From Bradyrhizobium algeriense (GTDB lineage Bacteria; Pseudomonadota; Alphaproteobacteria; Rhizobiales; Xanthobacteraceae), in NCBI RefSeq assembly GCF_036924595.1, contig NZ_JAZHRV010000001.1:6289501-6353500 (forward strand): DNA of 64,000 nt, read 5' to 3'. Shown here piece after piece: positions 16,402-25,056 of the stretch; positions within the stretch are counted from its first letter, which is position 1, and every line of letters starts with the position of its first letter. Below the pieces are notes generated by a model. It worked only from the letters and a program-made list of their open reading frames with translations. It searched no databases and was not told the DNA's origin. Position numbers and translations under genes: made by a program.

Positions 16402-18162
16402 ATGCTCGACAGGACGGACGACAGTTCGGTTGCCGCAGACAATTGGCTGGCGCAATTCGAGGAAGCGCTCGGAAAGCCCGATGAAGCCCTGCTGAAGACG
16501 CTGTTCCATCCCGACAGCTATTGGCGCGACGTGCTGGCGCTGAGCTGGAATATCCAGACGATCAATGGCGCCGATGCGATCCTGAAAGCCCTTCCGCCGC
16601 TGGCCCGCAGCGCTTCGCCCAGCGGCTTCGCCGTTACGCCCGGGCGCGCCGCGCCGCGAAAGGTGATGCGTGCGGGCACCAACGCGATCGAGGCCATCTT
16701 CAAGTTCGAAACCAGGGTCGGGCGCGGCAGCGGCATCATCCGCCTGATCCCCGATGCGGACGATGGCAACCGTTTGAAGGCCTGGACGCTCTTGACCGAG
16801 CTTGGCGAGTTGAAAGGTTTTGAGGAGCAACTCGGCGTCAATCGGCCGCGCGGCAACGCCTATTCACGGGACTTTCGCGGGCCTAACTGGCTCGACCTGC
16901 GCAAGGCCTCCGCCGAATATGCCGACCACGATCCAACCGTCCTCGTCATCGGCGGCGGCCAATCCGGGCTTTCCATCGCCGCCCGCCTGAAGCAACTGAA
17001 TGTCGACACGCTGATCGTCGATCGCGAGCAGCGCATCGGCGACAACTGGCGCAAGCGCTACCATGCGCTGACGCTGCATAATCAAGTTCAGGTCAACCAC
17101 CTGCCTTACCTGCATTTCCCGCCGAACTGGCCGACCTATATTCCGAAGGACAAGCTCGCCAACTGGTTCGAAGCCTATGTCGAGGCGATGGAGTTGAACT
17201 TCTGGACCGAGACCGACTTCGAGGGCGGCAGTTACGATGAGCAGCAAGGCCGTTGGACGGTGACGCTGCGCCGTGCCGACGGCGCCAAGCGCACCATGCA
17301 TCCGCGCCATGTCGTGCTCGCGACCGGCGTCAGCGGCATTCCGAGCGTGCCTGACATTGCCGGACTGAAGGATTTTGCCGGCAAGGTAATGCATTCCAGC
17401 CAATACGACGACGGCGAGAACTGGAAAGGCAAGCGCGCCATCGTGATCGGCACCGGCAACAGCGGCCACGACATCGCGCAGGACCTGCATTCGAGCGGCG
17501 CAAAAGTCACACTGTTTCAGCGCTCTTCCACGCTGATCGTCAGCATCGAGCCATCGGCGCAGCTGGTCTACGCGCCCTACAATGAAGGCACGCTGGAGGA
17601 TAACGACCTGATCACCGTCTCGATGCCGCTCAAGCTGGCGCGCAGGAGTCACGCGATGACTGCAGAAAAATCCAAGGCGCTCGACAAGGAATTGCTCGAC
17701 GGCCTGGAGCGCGTCGGTTTCAAGCTCGATTTCGGCGACGACAATACCGGCTGGCAGTTCAAATATCTCACCCGCGGCGGCGGCTATTATTTCAACGTCG
17801 GCTGCTCCGACCTGATCGTGAAGGGCGAAATCGCGCTGAGGCAATTCGCCGATCTCGATACGTTCACGGCCGATGGCGCCAAGATGAAGGGCGGCGAGAC
17901 CATTGCCGCCGACCTCGTCGTGCTGGCGACCGGCTACAAGCGCCAGGAAGAGCTGGTGCGAAAACTGTTCGGCGAGACGGTGGAGAAACGCGTCGGCACG
18001 ATCTGGGGCTTTGGCGAGGAGCAGGAACTGCGCAACATGTACGCCCGCACCGGCCAGCCCGGCCTCTGGCTGATCGCCGGCGGCCTCGCGCAATGCCGCA
18101 TCGGCTCGAAACACTTAGCGCTGCAGATCAAGGCGATCGAGGAGGGGCTGCTGCAGCGCTAA
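16402..18162 (+). CDS. flavin-containing monooxygenase with N-terminal NTF2/SnoaL-like domain
   Basis: 586 residues. The first 130 form an NTF2/SnoaL-like domain (EEALGKPDEALLKTLFHPDS, YWRDVLALSW). The oxygenase part has FAD-binding VIGGGQSGLSIAARL near residue 180, the FMO fingerprint FAGKVMHSSQYDDGENW, the NADPH site VIGTGNSGHDIAQDL near residue 348, and LVVLATGYKRQEELV. This gives the YUCCA/FMO-like class B architecture with an extra domain in front. The substrate is not deducible. Confidence 0.87.
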   Translation: MLDRTDDSSVAADNWLAQFEEALGKPDEALLKTLFHPDSYWRDVLALSWNIQTINGADAILKALPPLARSASPSGFAVTPGRAAPRKVMRAGTNAIEAIFKFETRVGRGSGIIRLIPDADDGNRLKAWTLLTELGELKGFEEQLGVNRPRGNAYSRDFRGPNWLDLRKASAEYADHDPTVLVIGGGQSGLSIAARLKQLNVDTLIVDREQRIGDNWRKRYHALTLHNQVQVNHLPYLHFPPNWPTYIPKDKLANWFEAYVEAMELNFWTETDFEGGSYDEQQGRWTVTLRRADGAKRTMHPRHVVLATGVSGIPSVPDIAGLKDFAGKVMHSSQYDDGENWKGKRAIVIGTGNSGHDIAQDLHSSGAKVTLFQRSSTLIVSIEPSAQLVYAPYNEGTLEDNDLITVSMPLKLARRSHAMTAEKSKALDKELLDGLERVGFKLDFGDDNTGWQFKYLTRGGGYYFNVGCSDLIVKGEIALRQFADLDTFTADGAKMKGGETIAADLVVLATGYKRQEELVRKLFGETVEKRVGTIWGFGEEQELRNMYARTGQPGLWLIAGGLAQCRIGSKHLALQIKAIEEGLLQR

Positions 18163-18177
18163 CGCCAGCGCTGCCGT

Positions 18178-18699
18178 TCACCATTCGCCGTGATCGAGGA
18201 TTTGCCGGGCAAGGAAGGATTCCGCCCGGCGCCAGGCCGCGTCGTTGTCGCCGCGGAAGCTGATATAACGATAAAACACGACTTTCCGCGCTTTCACGTC
18301 GATGACGTCGAATTTCGCCTGCTGTATCAGCGTGCTCATCTTGTGAAAGCGGCCAATCAATAGATGGGTGGCGCCGGCCTCCTTCGCCTTGCCCAGCAGT
18401 TGACCGTCATGGATGTCGCCCACCGAGCAGGCGTTTGGCGGACATTCAAGCGCTGCATTTGCTATCTTTCCGCTCGCTACCAGATCGCTGCGCAACGCGG
18501 CTTCGAATTCACGCAGCCGCCGGCGATGGTCGGCGCTTTGATCGATCACCTCACCCGAGGTGTCGACATAGTGGATTTCGGCGACGGCGAGCACGAGCGT
18601 CGGCGCCTGCGCCCGACCTTGCCGGACAGAACAGGCGCAGACAACAGCGGCGGCGGTCAAGGCGAGGCTCAGCATCCGCATTTTCATCAGATTTTCCAT
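18178..18699 (-). CDS. exported DUF2380-like protein
   Basis: 173 residues with a cleavable signal (MRMLSLALTAAAVVCACSVR); the Cys near residue 23 may suggest a lipoprotein. The mature part (LVLAVAEIHYVDTSGEV, FEAALRSDLVASGKIANAAL, ATHLLIGRFHKMSTLI, ISFRGDNDAAWRRAESFLAR) has the same layout as the neighbour at 18748-19272. The two are divergent paralogues in tandem. Role unknown. I assign the DUF name by resemblance only. Confidence 0.65.
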   Translation of the reverse strand: MENLMKMRMLSLALTAAAVVCACSVRQGRAQAPTLVLAVAEIHYVDTSGEVIDQSADHRRRLREFEAALRSDLVASGKIANAALECPPNACSVGDIHDGQLLGKAKEAGATHLLIGRFHKMSTLIQQAKFDVIDVKARKVVFYRYISFRGDNDAAWRRAESFLARQILDHGEW

Positions 18700-18747
18700 C
18701 GCAAATGGTTCCTTTGCATTGCATAACTTGCGTTTCGTTCTGGCAAA

Positions 18748-19272
18748 CTATTTCGCCTGCTCCAGCAGACGGTTTTCGATCAGCCACCGCGCCCCGCGGC
18801 TCCAGGCCACGTTGGCGCCCATACGCAGGTCGGTCTGCGCGACGGCGACGATCGCCCCGGATCTGGCGTCGCGAACCTTGTAGGTGACGGCGTATTCCAT
18901 TCGGGTGATGCGCGTGACGATCCCGATCATTGATTGATCTGCGTCGAGGCCGGCGGCGATCCTGGCATCGCAGCCGTCGCAATCCCGCAACTTGCCCGCC
19001 TTCGCCGCCTGGTCGTTCACAGTGCTGACGTCGACCAGTTGGTAGCGCCCGGATGCCGCGATCAGCCGGCGGGCTTCCTCCGTCGACAGCAGCAACTGCT
19101 CGCGGTCGATGTCATCAGGGGAGACGTAGGCGGCCCCGGCGCTGAAATCCTCCAGTTCGAACGGAAACACCGCAATTTTGATCGGAGACGGCGCGACCGC
19201 CTCAGCGGCTCCAGCCGTCGATAGCGCTGCAAGTACGATGGCCGGAGCAAGGATAAGGGCGATGGAGCACAT
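18748..19272 (-). CDS. exported DUF3280-like protein
   Basis: 174 residues with signal peptide (residues 1-22, ending ALSTAGA) and a mature part KIAVFPFELEDFSAGAAYVS, then LLLSTEEARRLIAASGRYQL and GANVAWSRGARWLIENRLLE. This is the DUF3280 pattern of small periplasmic proteins. It is paired with a paralogue 48 bp downstream and lies divergent from a two-component system, so it may be a sensor accessory or a target; this is inference. Confidence 0.7.
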   Translation of the reverse strand: MCSIALILAPAIVLAALSTAGAAEAVAPSPIKIAVFPFELEDFSAGAAYVSPDDIDREQLLLSTEEARRLIAASGRYQLVDVSTVNDQAAKAGKLRDCDGCDARIAAGLDADQSMIGIVTRITRMEYAVTYKVRDARSGAIVAVAQTDLRMGANVAWSRGARWLIENRLLEQAK

Positions 19273-19290
19273 GGATCACCTCGGAACTGT

Positions 19291-19331
19291 TAGAGCCTTT
19301 TCGGTTCTGATTGCATCAGAACCGGGCTCTA
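19291..19331. repeat. palindromic hairpin element
   Basis: TAGAGCC...TTCGGTTCTGA pairs with TCAGAACCGGGCTCTA around a TTGCA centre. It lies 18 bp upstream of the DUF3280-like start and immediately before repeat 19345-19393. It may be a repeat or a regulatory hairpin. Confidence 0.5.
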
Positions 19332-19344
19332 GATTCTTGTTTTG

Positions 19345-19393
19345 ATGCGTTTTCTTCACGCGAACCGGCGTCCACTTCGCTTGAAAACGCTCT
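19345..19393. repeat. interspersed repeat, TTTTCTTCACGCGAA family, copy 2
   Basis: ATGCGTTTTCTTCACGCGAA, followed by CCGGCGTCCACTTCGCTTGA, matches copies at 2487-2534 and 60799-60843. Confidence 0.75.
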
Positions 19394-19573
19394 ATCTCGG
19401 AACTGCCTTACTCGTTGCGATATCGCCCGAGCTGCTGCCCTGCGGAAACGGCCGCTTTCCCTGGATCGGCCGGGTGAAATACCCGATCTTGTCCTGCCCC
19501 TCCTGCCCCACTTTCTTCCCGGCGAGATTTGCCTCACTATCGATGCCGATGGGAGAAAGCTTGAGGAGGAAGC

Positions 19574-20980
19574 TTGCGACAGGCATCCAACTCCGTGGCG
19601 AGCCACCCGCCCGCCATCGATCTGAAGCTGCGGCTGGCGTTACGCGTCGCGGCGCTCGCGGCGGTTTGCTTCATCGCGGTTGCAGCCTACGCCTTGTTTG
19701 ACAGCGACCGTGTCGCGAAGGCCAAAGCAAGCCGTATCGCCGAGATCGTGGCCCGGGATATCTCGTTGCAGCAATCGCGGGCGCAATGGGTCTCGGTGTC
19801 CATCAACTCGACGCCGGATTTGCAGGGAATCGCGGCGTTGATGGAGCCGGGGCTCTGCATCGCCTACCGCGACAACGCCGGCGCGTTTCGGCAAGGCGTC
19901 TGCAGCGGAGCGCCCGCCGACGAAATGGCCGCCCCCGAAATCTTCGCGTCGCTCTACCGGGCCATTTTTCGGCCGGGTGAACCGGTCTCGATGCCGGTCC
20001 TCGTGGCGGGCAGTGCCCGGGGCACGGCCGTCGCGACCTTCGACCCGGCCACGCAGATCGGCCAGAGCTGGCGCGAGGCGAGCCGGCTGCTCTCCATCAT
20101 GGCTTTCGCGCTGGCTGGGCTTTGCATTGCGGTCTATGCCACGCTGGCGCGCGCGCTGCGGCCGACGCGGGCCATTGGCGCCGGGCTGAACCAGCTGGCG
20201 GCGAACGACCTTTCCGCGCGGCTGCCCCGCTTCGATCTCGCGGAATTGTCTGTCATCTCCGGCGTATTCAATACGCTTGCAGAACGGCTGCAGACCACCC
20301 TCGCCGAACGCAACGCCCTGACGCGAAAGCTGATCGAAGTGCAGGACGAGGAGCGGCGCCATCTTGCACGCGAGTTGCACGACGAATTCGGCCAGTCGCT
20401 TTCCGCTATCGCGGCGCAGGCCGCCGCCGCCGCCCACACCGCGGAGCGCGAATGCCCGCCGCTCTACGAGGAATGCCGGGGCATCTCGCGCACGACCGCG
20501 CATATGATGGAAACCCTGCGCGGGGCGCTGGTGCGCCTGCGTCCGCCCGATGTCGAGGAACTCGGCCTCACGATCAGCCTCGAAAGCCTGGTTGCGAGCT
20601 GGAACGGTTTTGAGAAGGGCCGCACCCGCTTTGAGATTGCCGTCATTGGCGAGGCCGACGATTTGCCGCCCGGTGTCAGCGCCAGTCTTTACCGGATCGC
20701 GCAGGAGGCGATCACCAACGCGGCAAAGCACGCGCACGCCAGGCACGTGCAATTGCGCCTCGAGGCCGGAGATGCCGACATCGTCCTGAGCGTCGAGGAC
20801 GATGGCGAAGCTGATGGCGCCAGCCTCGCGCCGAAAGCCGGCATGGGACTGCTCGGTATGCAGGAGCGCGTGGTTTCGCTCGGAGGGACCTTGCAATTCG
20901 AGCGGCGCGAGGCGGGCGGCGCCCGGCTTGTCGCGCGCATTCCCACCATGCGGGCGGAGCCTCAGCCATGGCAGCCTTAG
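19574..20980 (+). CDS. NarX/UhpB-type sensor histidine kinase
   Basis: 468 residues. Two membrane helices (about 18-40 and 174-194) enclose a periplasmic domain. A HAMP-like segment follows (LRPTRAIGAGLNQLAANDL, then RLPRFDLAEL). HisKA_3 has the phospho-acceptor in RHLARELHDEFGQSLSAIA. The ATPase part has YRIAQEAITNAAKHAHARHV and GMGLLGMQERVVSLGGTLQF. The start is TTG at 19574 with GAGGAGGA just before it; no better start exists. Its last 13 bases overlap the response regulator, so the two are one operon and a cognate pair. Confidence 0.88.
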   Translation: MRQASNSVASHPPAIDLKLRLALRVAALAAVCFIAVAAYALFDSDRVAKAKASRIAEIVARDISLQQSRAQWVSVSINSTPDLQGIAALMEPGLCIAYRDNAGAFRQGVCSGAPADEMAAPEIFASLYRAIFRPGEPVSMPVLVAGSARGTAVATFDPATQIGQSWREASRLLSIMAFALAGLCIAVYATLARALRPTRAIGAGLNQLAANDLSARLPRFDLAELSVISGVFNTLAERLQTTLAERNALTRKLIEVQDEERRHLARELHDEFGQSLSAIAAQAAAAAHTAERECPPLYEECRGISRTTAHMMETLRGALVRLRPPDVEELGLTISLESLVASWNGFEKGRTRFEIAVIGEADDLPPGVSASLYRIAQEAITNAAKHAHARHVQLRLEAGDADIVLSVEDDGEADGASLAPKAGMGLLGMQERVVSLGGTLQFERREAGGARLVARIPTMRAEPQPWQP

Positions 20981-21648
20981 ACTTGGCGGACACCGCAGGC
21001 CGCACGCGCGTGATGCTGGCGGACGACCATGCCATCGTGCGCGAGGGCTATCGCTCGCTGTTGCAGAAGCAGGATCGCCTTCAGGTCGTCGCTGAGGCCG
21101 ACAACGGGGCCGATGCCTATCGCGTCTACAAGGAAGCCAGGCCCGACCTCGTCATCATGGACCTGTCGATGCCCGGAATTGGCGGGGTCGAGGCCATCAG
21201 GCGCATCCGGCAGTGGGACAAGTCCGCGCGCATCCTTGTATTCACGATGCACCAGAGCGCCGCCTATGCGATCCAGGCGATCAAGGCCGGCGCACGCGGC
21301 TTCGTCACCAAAAGCAACCCGCCCGAGGCGCTGCTGCGCGCGATCGCCGAGGTCATGGCCGGGCGCATCGCACTCAGCCCCGACATCGACCACGAACTCG
21401 CCATCAACAGCCTCGCCGACGAGCCTTCGGCGATCGACGCACTGAGCCCGCGGGAATTCGAAGTCCTGCGCATGCTGCTGGCGGAGAAATCCGTGGACGA
21501 GATCGCAACCACGCTGCATATCAGCGTCAAGACCGCGGCCAACACCCGCTACCAGATCCGCGCCAAGCTCGGCGTCGGCTCCGACATCGAACTGGTACGC
21601 CTGGCGCTTCGCCAGCGGATCATCGCGGCGGAGGATATGAGGAGTTAG
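20968..21648 (+). CDS. NarL/LuxR-type response regulator
   Basis: 226 residues. The receiver domain has VMLADDHAIVREGYRSLLQK, acceptor Asp in LVIMDLSMPGIGGVEAIR, switch Thr in ILVFTMHQS, and Lys in FVTKSNPPEALL. The output domain is a GerE-type HTH (LSPREFEVLRMLLAEKSVDE, then IATTLHISVKTAANTRYQIR). It is translationally coupled to the kinase. Targets may include the divergent DUF3280/DUF2380 pair or the following NHL-repeat gene. Confidence 0.9.
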   Translation: MAALDLADTAGRTRVMLADDHAIVREGYRSLLQKQDRLQVVAEADNGADAYRVYKEARPDLVIMDLSMPGIGGVEAIRRIRQWDKSARILVFTMHQSAAYAIQAIKAGARGFVTKSNPPEALLRAIAEVMAGRIALSPDIDHELAINSLADEPSAIDALSPREFEVLRMLLAEKSVDEIATTLHISVKTAANTRYQIRAKLGVGSDIELVRLALRQRIIAAEDMRS

Positions 21649-21812
21649 ACTGGACGGGCTTCGACGCAAACCCGAAACGCGATCCGCGATGCATCTCGAT
21701 ACGCGCAAGAGACCACCATCGGCGGGCTGCGGCCATGCGCAAAAGCCCCTCGCGATCCGAACCGGCGTCTGCGACACTCGCATCAACGATGTAACATTGG
21801 GGAGGACCGAAG

Positions 21813-22784
21813 ATGCCGGCTATTCTCGGCTCGGGCGAGCACCGTTATCGCGTCGTCGAAAACTGGGCGAAGCTGCCTGACGGCTGGAGCCTGACCGACG
21901 CCGCGTCCGTCGCGGTCGACAGCAAGGACCGCATCTATGTCTTCAACCGCGGCGACCATCCGATGGTGGTGCTGGACCGCGAAGGGAATTTCCTCAGGAG
22001 CTGGGGCGAAGGCCTGTTCAATCGTGCGCATGGTTTGCATATCGATGCCGACGACAATCTCTATTGCACCGATGACGGCGACCATACCGTGCGCAAGTGC
22101 ACGACCGACGGCAAGGTACTGCTGACGATCGGCATCCCAAACAAGCCCGCGCCGTTCATGAGCGGCGAGCCGTTTCACCGCTGCACCCATACGGCGCTGT
22201 CGCCGAGGGGCGAGATCTATGTCTCGGACGGCTACGGCAATGCCTGCGTCCATAAATATTCGCCGGATGGAAAGCTGCTGAAAACCTGGGGCGAGCCCGG
22301 CACCGATCCCGGCCAGTTCAACATCGTCCACAACATCGCGACCGATGCCGACGGCTGGGTCTATGTCGCCGACCGCGAGAACCATCGCGTCCAGGTGTTC
22401 GACGGCAACGGCAAATACGAGACGCAGTGGAACAATCTGCACCGGCCCTGTGCGCTGTGTCGTTGCGGCGGCGGCAAGCAGCCGAATTTCATCATCGGCG
22501 AGCTCGGCCCCGGCCTGGCCGTCAACCGCAAGGTGCCCAATCTCGGCCCTCGACTCTCGATCGTCGATTCAAAAGGCAAGCGCATCGCCCGCCTCGGCGG
22601 CGAGAACGGCCCGGGGCTGGAGGCCGGAAAATTCCTCGCGCCGCACGGCATCGCGATGGATTCCAATGGCGACATCTATATCGGCGAAGTCGGCGTCACC
22701 GACTGGAAGACCAGCTTTCCGGACACGCCGATGCCGCCGGAGGTTCGGGTGAGCCGCTGCCTGCAGAAGCTGGAGAAGATCTAG
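21813..22784 (+). CDS. NHL-repeat protein, peptidyl-alpha-hydroxyglycine alpha-amidating lyase-like
   Basis: 323-residue six-bladed NHL propeller. Repeats are visible as RIYVFNRGDHPMVVLDREGN, AHGLHIDADDNLYCTDDGDH, GEIYVSDGYGNACVHKYSPD and GWVYVADRENHRVQVFDGNG. This matches bacterial homologues of the animal peptide-amidating lyase domain; true lyase activity is unproven. No signal peptide is seen. GGGGAGGA precedes the ATG. Its final 26 bases, including the stop, recur exactly at 25031-25056. Confidence 0.82.
   Translation: MPAILGSGEHRYRVVENWAKLPDGWSLTDAASVAVDSKDRIYVFNRGDHPMVVLDREGNFLRSWGEGLFNRAHGLHIDADDNLYCTDDGDHTVRKCTTDGKVLLTIGIPNKPAPFMSGEPFHRCTHTALSPRGEIYVSDGYGNACVHKYSPDGKLLKTWGEPGTDPGQFNIVHNIATDADGWVYVADRENHRVQVFDGNGKYETQWNNLHRPCALCRCGGGKQPNFIIGELGPGLAVNRKVPNLGPRLSIVDSKGKRIARLGGENGPGLEAGKFLAPHGIAMDSNGDIYIGEVGVTDWKTSFPDTPMPPEVRVSRCLQKLEKI
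22759..22784. repeat. 26-bp perfect direct repeat, left copy
   Basis: These are the last 26 bases of the NHL-repeat gene, starting GCCTGCAGAAGCTGG and ending GATCTAG. They recur without mismatch at 25031-25056. The CTAG end supplies the stop of the NHL gene on + and of the LysR gene on -. Confidence 0.9.
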
Positions 22785-23704
22785 GCGGCAGGACGGGATC
22801 GGCCCTGCCCGTCGAACAGATTGTGCTCACGGGCAAGGCCCTCTCCAACGATTTCGAAGAACGCTCGCACCCGCGCGGTCCGCTTCAGGTCGGCGTGGGT
22901 CACGATCCATAGTTCGCCAACCAAATCCGGCACCGGACCGGGCAGCGCGCGGACGAGGTCGGCATCTTCGTCGCCGAGATAGCAGGGAAGCAGCGCGAGA
23001 CCGATGCCGGCTTTCGCGGCGGCAAACTGATTGACGAGGCTGTTGGTCCGGTAGACGAAGGCGTCGTCCGGCGCCATGCGATTCAGCCAATCGGCAGCCA
23101 TGATGCCAACAGCCGTTTCTTCCCATCCGATCAGGGCGTGACGGCGGAGATCGTCCGCGGAAGAAATCGTCCCGCCGCTCTCTTCGAGATAGGCCACAGC
23201 GCCATAGATCGTCCATGCGACGTCGGCGAGCTTGCGGCCCCAGAGGTCGCCCTCCTTCGGCCGCATGGGACGAAGCGCGATGTCCGCCTCCCGTCGCGAG
23301 AGGTTGAGGACGCGGTTGTCGACCACGAGCTCGACGATGATGCCGGGATGGGTTTGCCGGAACGTTGCGAGATGGCTGGTCAGCTTTCGATAGGCCAGCG
23401 TTTCCGAGGAGGTGACGCGCAAGCGGCCGGAGAGGTGGCGGTCGCGGCCGGCAATGTCGCGGTCGATGGCGAGCGCTTCATCTTCCATCCGCTCGGCGGC
23501 TGCCGCCATCCGCTCGCCCGCCGGCGTCGCCTGGTAAGCGCCGCCGGGAAGCCGTTCGAACAGACGAACACCGAGCCGCGTTTCCAGGGCATTCAGACGC
23601 CGGAACGCGGTCGAATGGTCAATATCAAGCGCTTTGGCGGCACCGGTGAGGCTGCTTGCCCGATGCACCGCCAATACGAGTTGAGGCTCGTTCCAGTCCT
23701 CCAT
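22781..23704 (-). CDS. LysR family transcriptional regulator
   Basis: 307-residue form starting MEDWNEPQLVLAVHRASSLT. The HTH is AAKALDIDHSTAFRRLNALE, then TRLGVRLFERLPGGAYQATP. The effector domain starts LSGRLRVTSSETLAYRKL and contains RREADIALRPMRPKEGDLWG. Longer upstream frames are unlike the family. It is divergent from the SnoaL-LysE pair and probably regulates it. Its stop codon lies inside the 26-bp repeat shared with the end of the NHL gene. Confidence 0.88.
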   Translation of the reverse strand: MEDWNEPQLVLAVHRASSLTGAAKALDIDHSTAFRRLNALETRLGVRLFERLPGGAYQATPAGERMAAAAERMEDEALAIDRDIAGRDRHLSGRLRVTSSETLAYRKLTSHLATFRQTHPGIIVELVVDNRVLNLSRREADIALRPMRPKEGDLWGRKLADVAWTIYGAVAYLEESGGTISSADDLRRHALIGWEETAVGIMAADWLNRMAPDDAFVYRTNSLVNQFAAAKAGIGLALLPCYLGDEDADLVRALPGPVPDLVGELWIVTHADLKRTARVRAFFEIVGEGLAREHNLFDGQGRSRPAA

Positions 23705-23915
23705 GGCTGCACAGCTAGGGGTCCCTTGCAGTTTCGCAAGCCGCGCTGGCGCATTTCCAACGTGCTTTCCGCTGCGCCAGACGTTACCTGTCTGAGCAGC
23801 GAGAAAAGCGAGATAATGGAACACAGCATGACGCCAGTTCAGCTTTGCTGCCGTAGCACGAGGCGGCTTGCGTCAGCTCGCTGATCGATCAACCCTGAAC
23901 ATGGGGAGTTGAGCC

Positions 23916-24341
23916 ATGGGAGCTCCGTCACCCGAGCTTTGCAATCTCTGGCTGGCACGCGCATTCAATGCACAGGACGTCGATGCCGCGGCCGCGATGT
24001 ACCACCCCGATGCCTCGATCGTTCAGGTCGACGAAGTCCATGGCGGCAGCACTATCGCGCGCGGCGCCGACGGCATCCGCAAGACGATGGCCGCCTATGT
24101 CGGATTGAAGCCGCACATGGACGTCGTGACCCATCACACCACCGTCTCCGGCGACTTCGCGATGACGCGGTCGCAATGGCTGATCAAGGGCACCGACAAG
24201 GACGGCAAGCCAACCGAGGTGCATCATCACGGCATGGAGGTTCACCGCCGGTTGCCCGATGGCAGCTGGGTGTTTTTCATGGATCACCCGTTCGGTGCCG
24301 ATCCGAGCTGGGCGGTCGAAGCTCCGCCGCACACCGAATAA
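23916..24341 (+). CDS. SnoaL/NTF2-like protein
   Basis: 141 residues with the SnoaL/DUF4440-type cone fold pattern: CNLWLARAFNAQDVDAAAAM, then YHPDASIVQVDEVHGGSTIA, GADGIRKTMAAYVGLKP and the beta strands HHHGMEVHRRLPDGSWVFFM. Such proteins act as small isomerases, hydrolases or binding proteins; nothing shows which. GGGGAG lies 8 nt before the ATG. It is followed by the LysE-type exporter after 49 bp. Confidence 0.78.
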   Translation: MGAPSPELCNLWLARAFNAQDVDAAAAMYHPDASIVQVDEVHGGSTIARGADGIRKTMAAYVGLKPHMDVVTHHTTVSGDFAMTRSQWLIKGTDKDGKPTEVHHHGMEVHRRLPDGSWVFFMDHPFGADPSWAVEAPPHTE

Positions 24342-24390
24342 GCCAAGCCGTGCGACTCAAGCCCGTGCAAGCCGCCCGGAGGATTAGACA

Positions 24391-25023
24391 ATGCAAGAAC
24401 TAGCAACGCTCGCCAGTATCGTTGCCGCGCTCAGCGTCGGAGTGATCAGCCCCGGGCCGAGCTTCGTGATGGTGGCCCGCGTGGCTGTCGCATCAAGCAG
24501 AATTCGCGCGCTTGCCACAGCGTTGGGTATGGGCGTGGGAGGCACCATCTTCGGCGCGGCGGCGCTGCTCGGGCTGCAGAGCGTCCTGCTGGCGGTGCCC
24601 GCGCTCTATGCTGCCCTCAGGGTCGTTGGCGGTCTGTACCTTTGCTACCTCGGATTTCTCATATTCAGATCTGCGCGGCAGCCTCTCGCGGCTGTCGCCG
24701 ACAGCGGCAAGGGCAGCAGCCGGCCCCTTACAGCGTTCTGGCTGGGCCTTACAACACAGCTCAGCAACCCGAAGGCCGCCATCGTCTATGCAAGCGTGTT
24801 CGCCGCTTTTCTCCCGGCGTCGTTCACGCTGGGGTTCGCTGCCGCGCTGCTTGCAGCCGTGCTTTTCGTCGAGACCGGCTGGTATGTATTGGTCGCCCTT
24901 CTCTTCTCGTCGTCAGGGCCGCAACGGGCTTATCTGTCTTGCAAGTCGTGGGTTGATCGAGCAGCCGGCGCCGTGATGTTCGCTCTCGGGCTGAAGCTCA
25001 TTACCAGCGCCGCCAAACCGTAG
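24391..25023 (+). CDS. LysE/RhtB family amino-acid exporter
   Basis: 210-residue inner-membrane protein with about six helices. The family N-terminus is VGVISPGPSFVMVARVAVAS, followed by GMGVGGTIFGAAALLGLQ, the central loop GGLYLCYLGFLIFRSARQ, and FWLGLTTQLSNPKAAIVYAS, which is diagnostic of LysE translocators. GGAGG precedes the ATG. It ends 8 bp before the right copy of the 26-bp repeat. Confidence 0.9.
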   Translation: MQELATLASIVAALSVGVISPGPSFVMVARVAVASSRIRALATALGMGVGGTIFGAAALLGLQSVLLAVPALYAALRVVGGLYLCYLGFLIFRSARQPLAAVADSGKGSSRPLTAFWLGLTTQLSNPKAAIVYASVFAAFLPASFTLGFAAALLAAVLFVETGWYVLVALLFSSSGPQRAYLSCKSWVDRAAGAVMFALGLKLITSAAKP

Positions 25024-25030
25024 ACGGGCA

Positions 25031-25056
25031 GCCTGCAGAAGCTGGAGAAGATCTAG
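25031..25056. repeat. 26-bp perfect direct repeat, right copy
   Basis: Identical to 22759-22784. It sits at the exact end of the metallo-hydrolase gene, whose stop codon (25055-25053) lies in the terminal CTAG. With the left copy it brackets 2272 bp (one repeat plus insert). Confidence 0.9.

Noticed and set aside
22781-25056. Classical insertion sequence
   Set aside because: There is a direct repeat but no transposase, integrase or terminal inverted repeats were seen, so it is recorded as an unexplained insertion.
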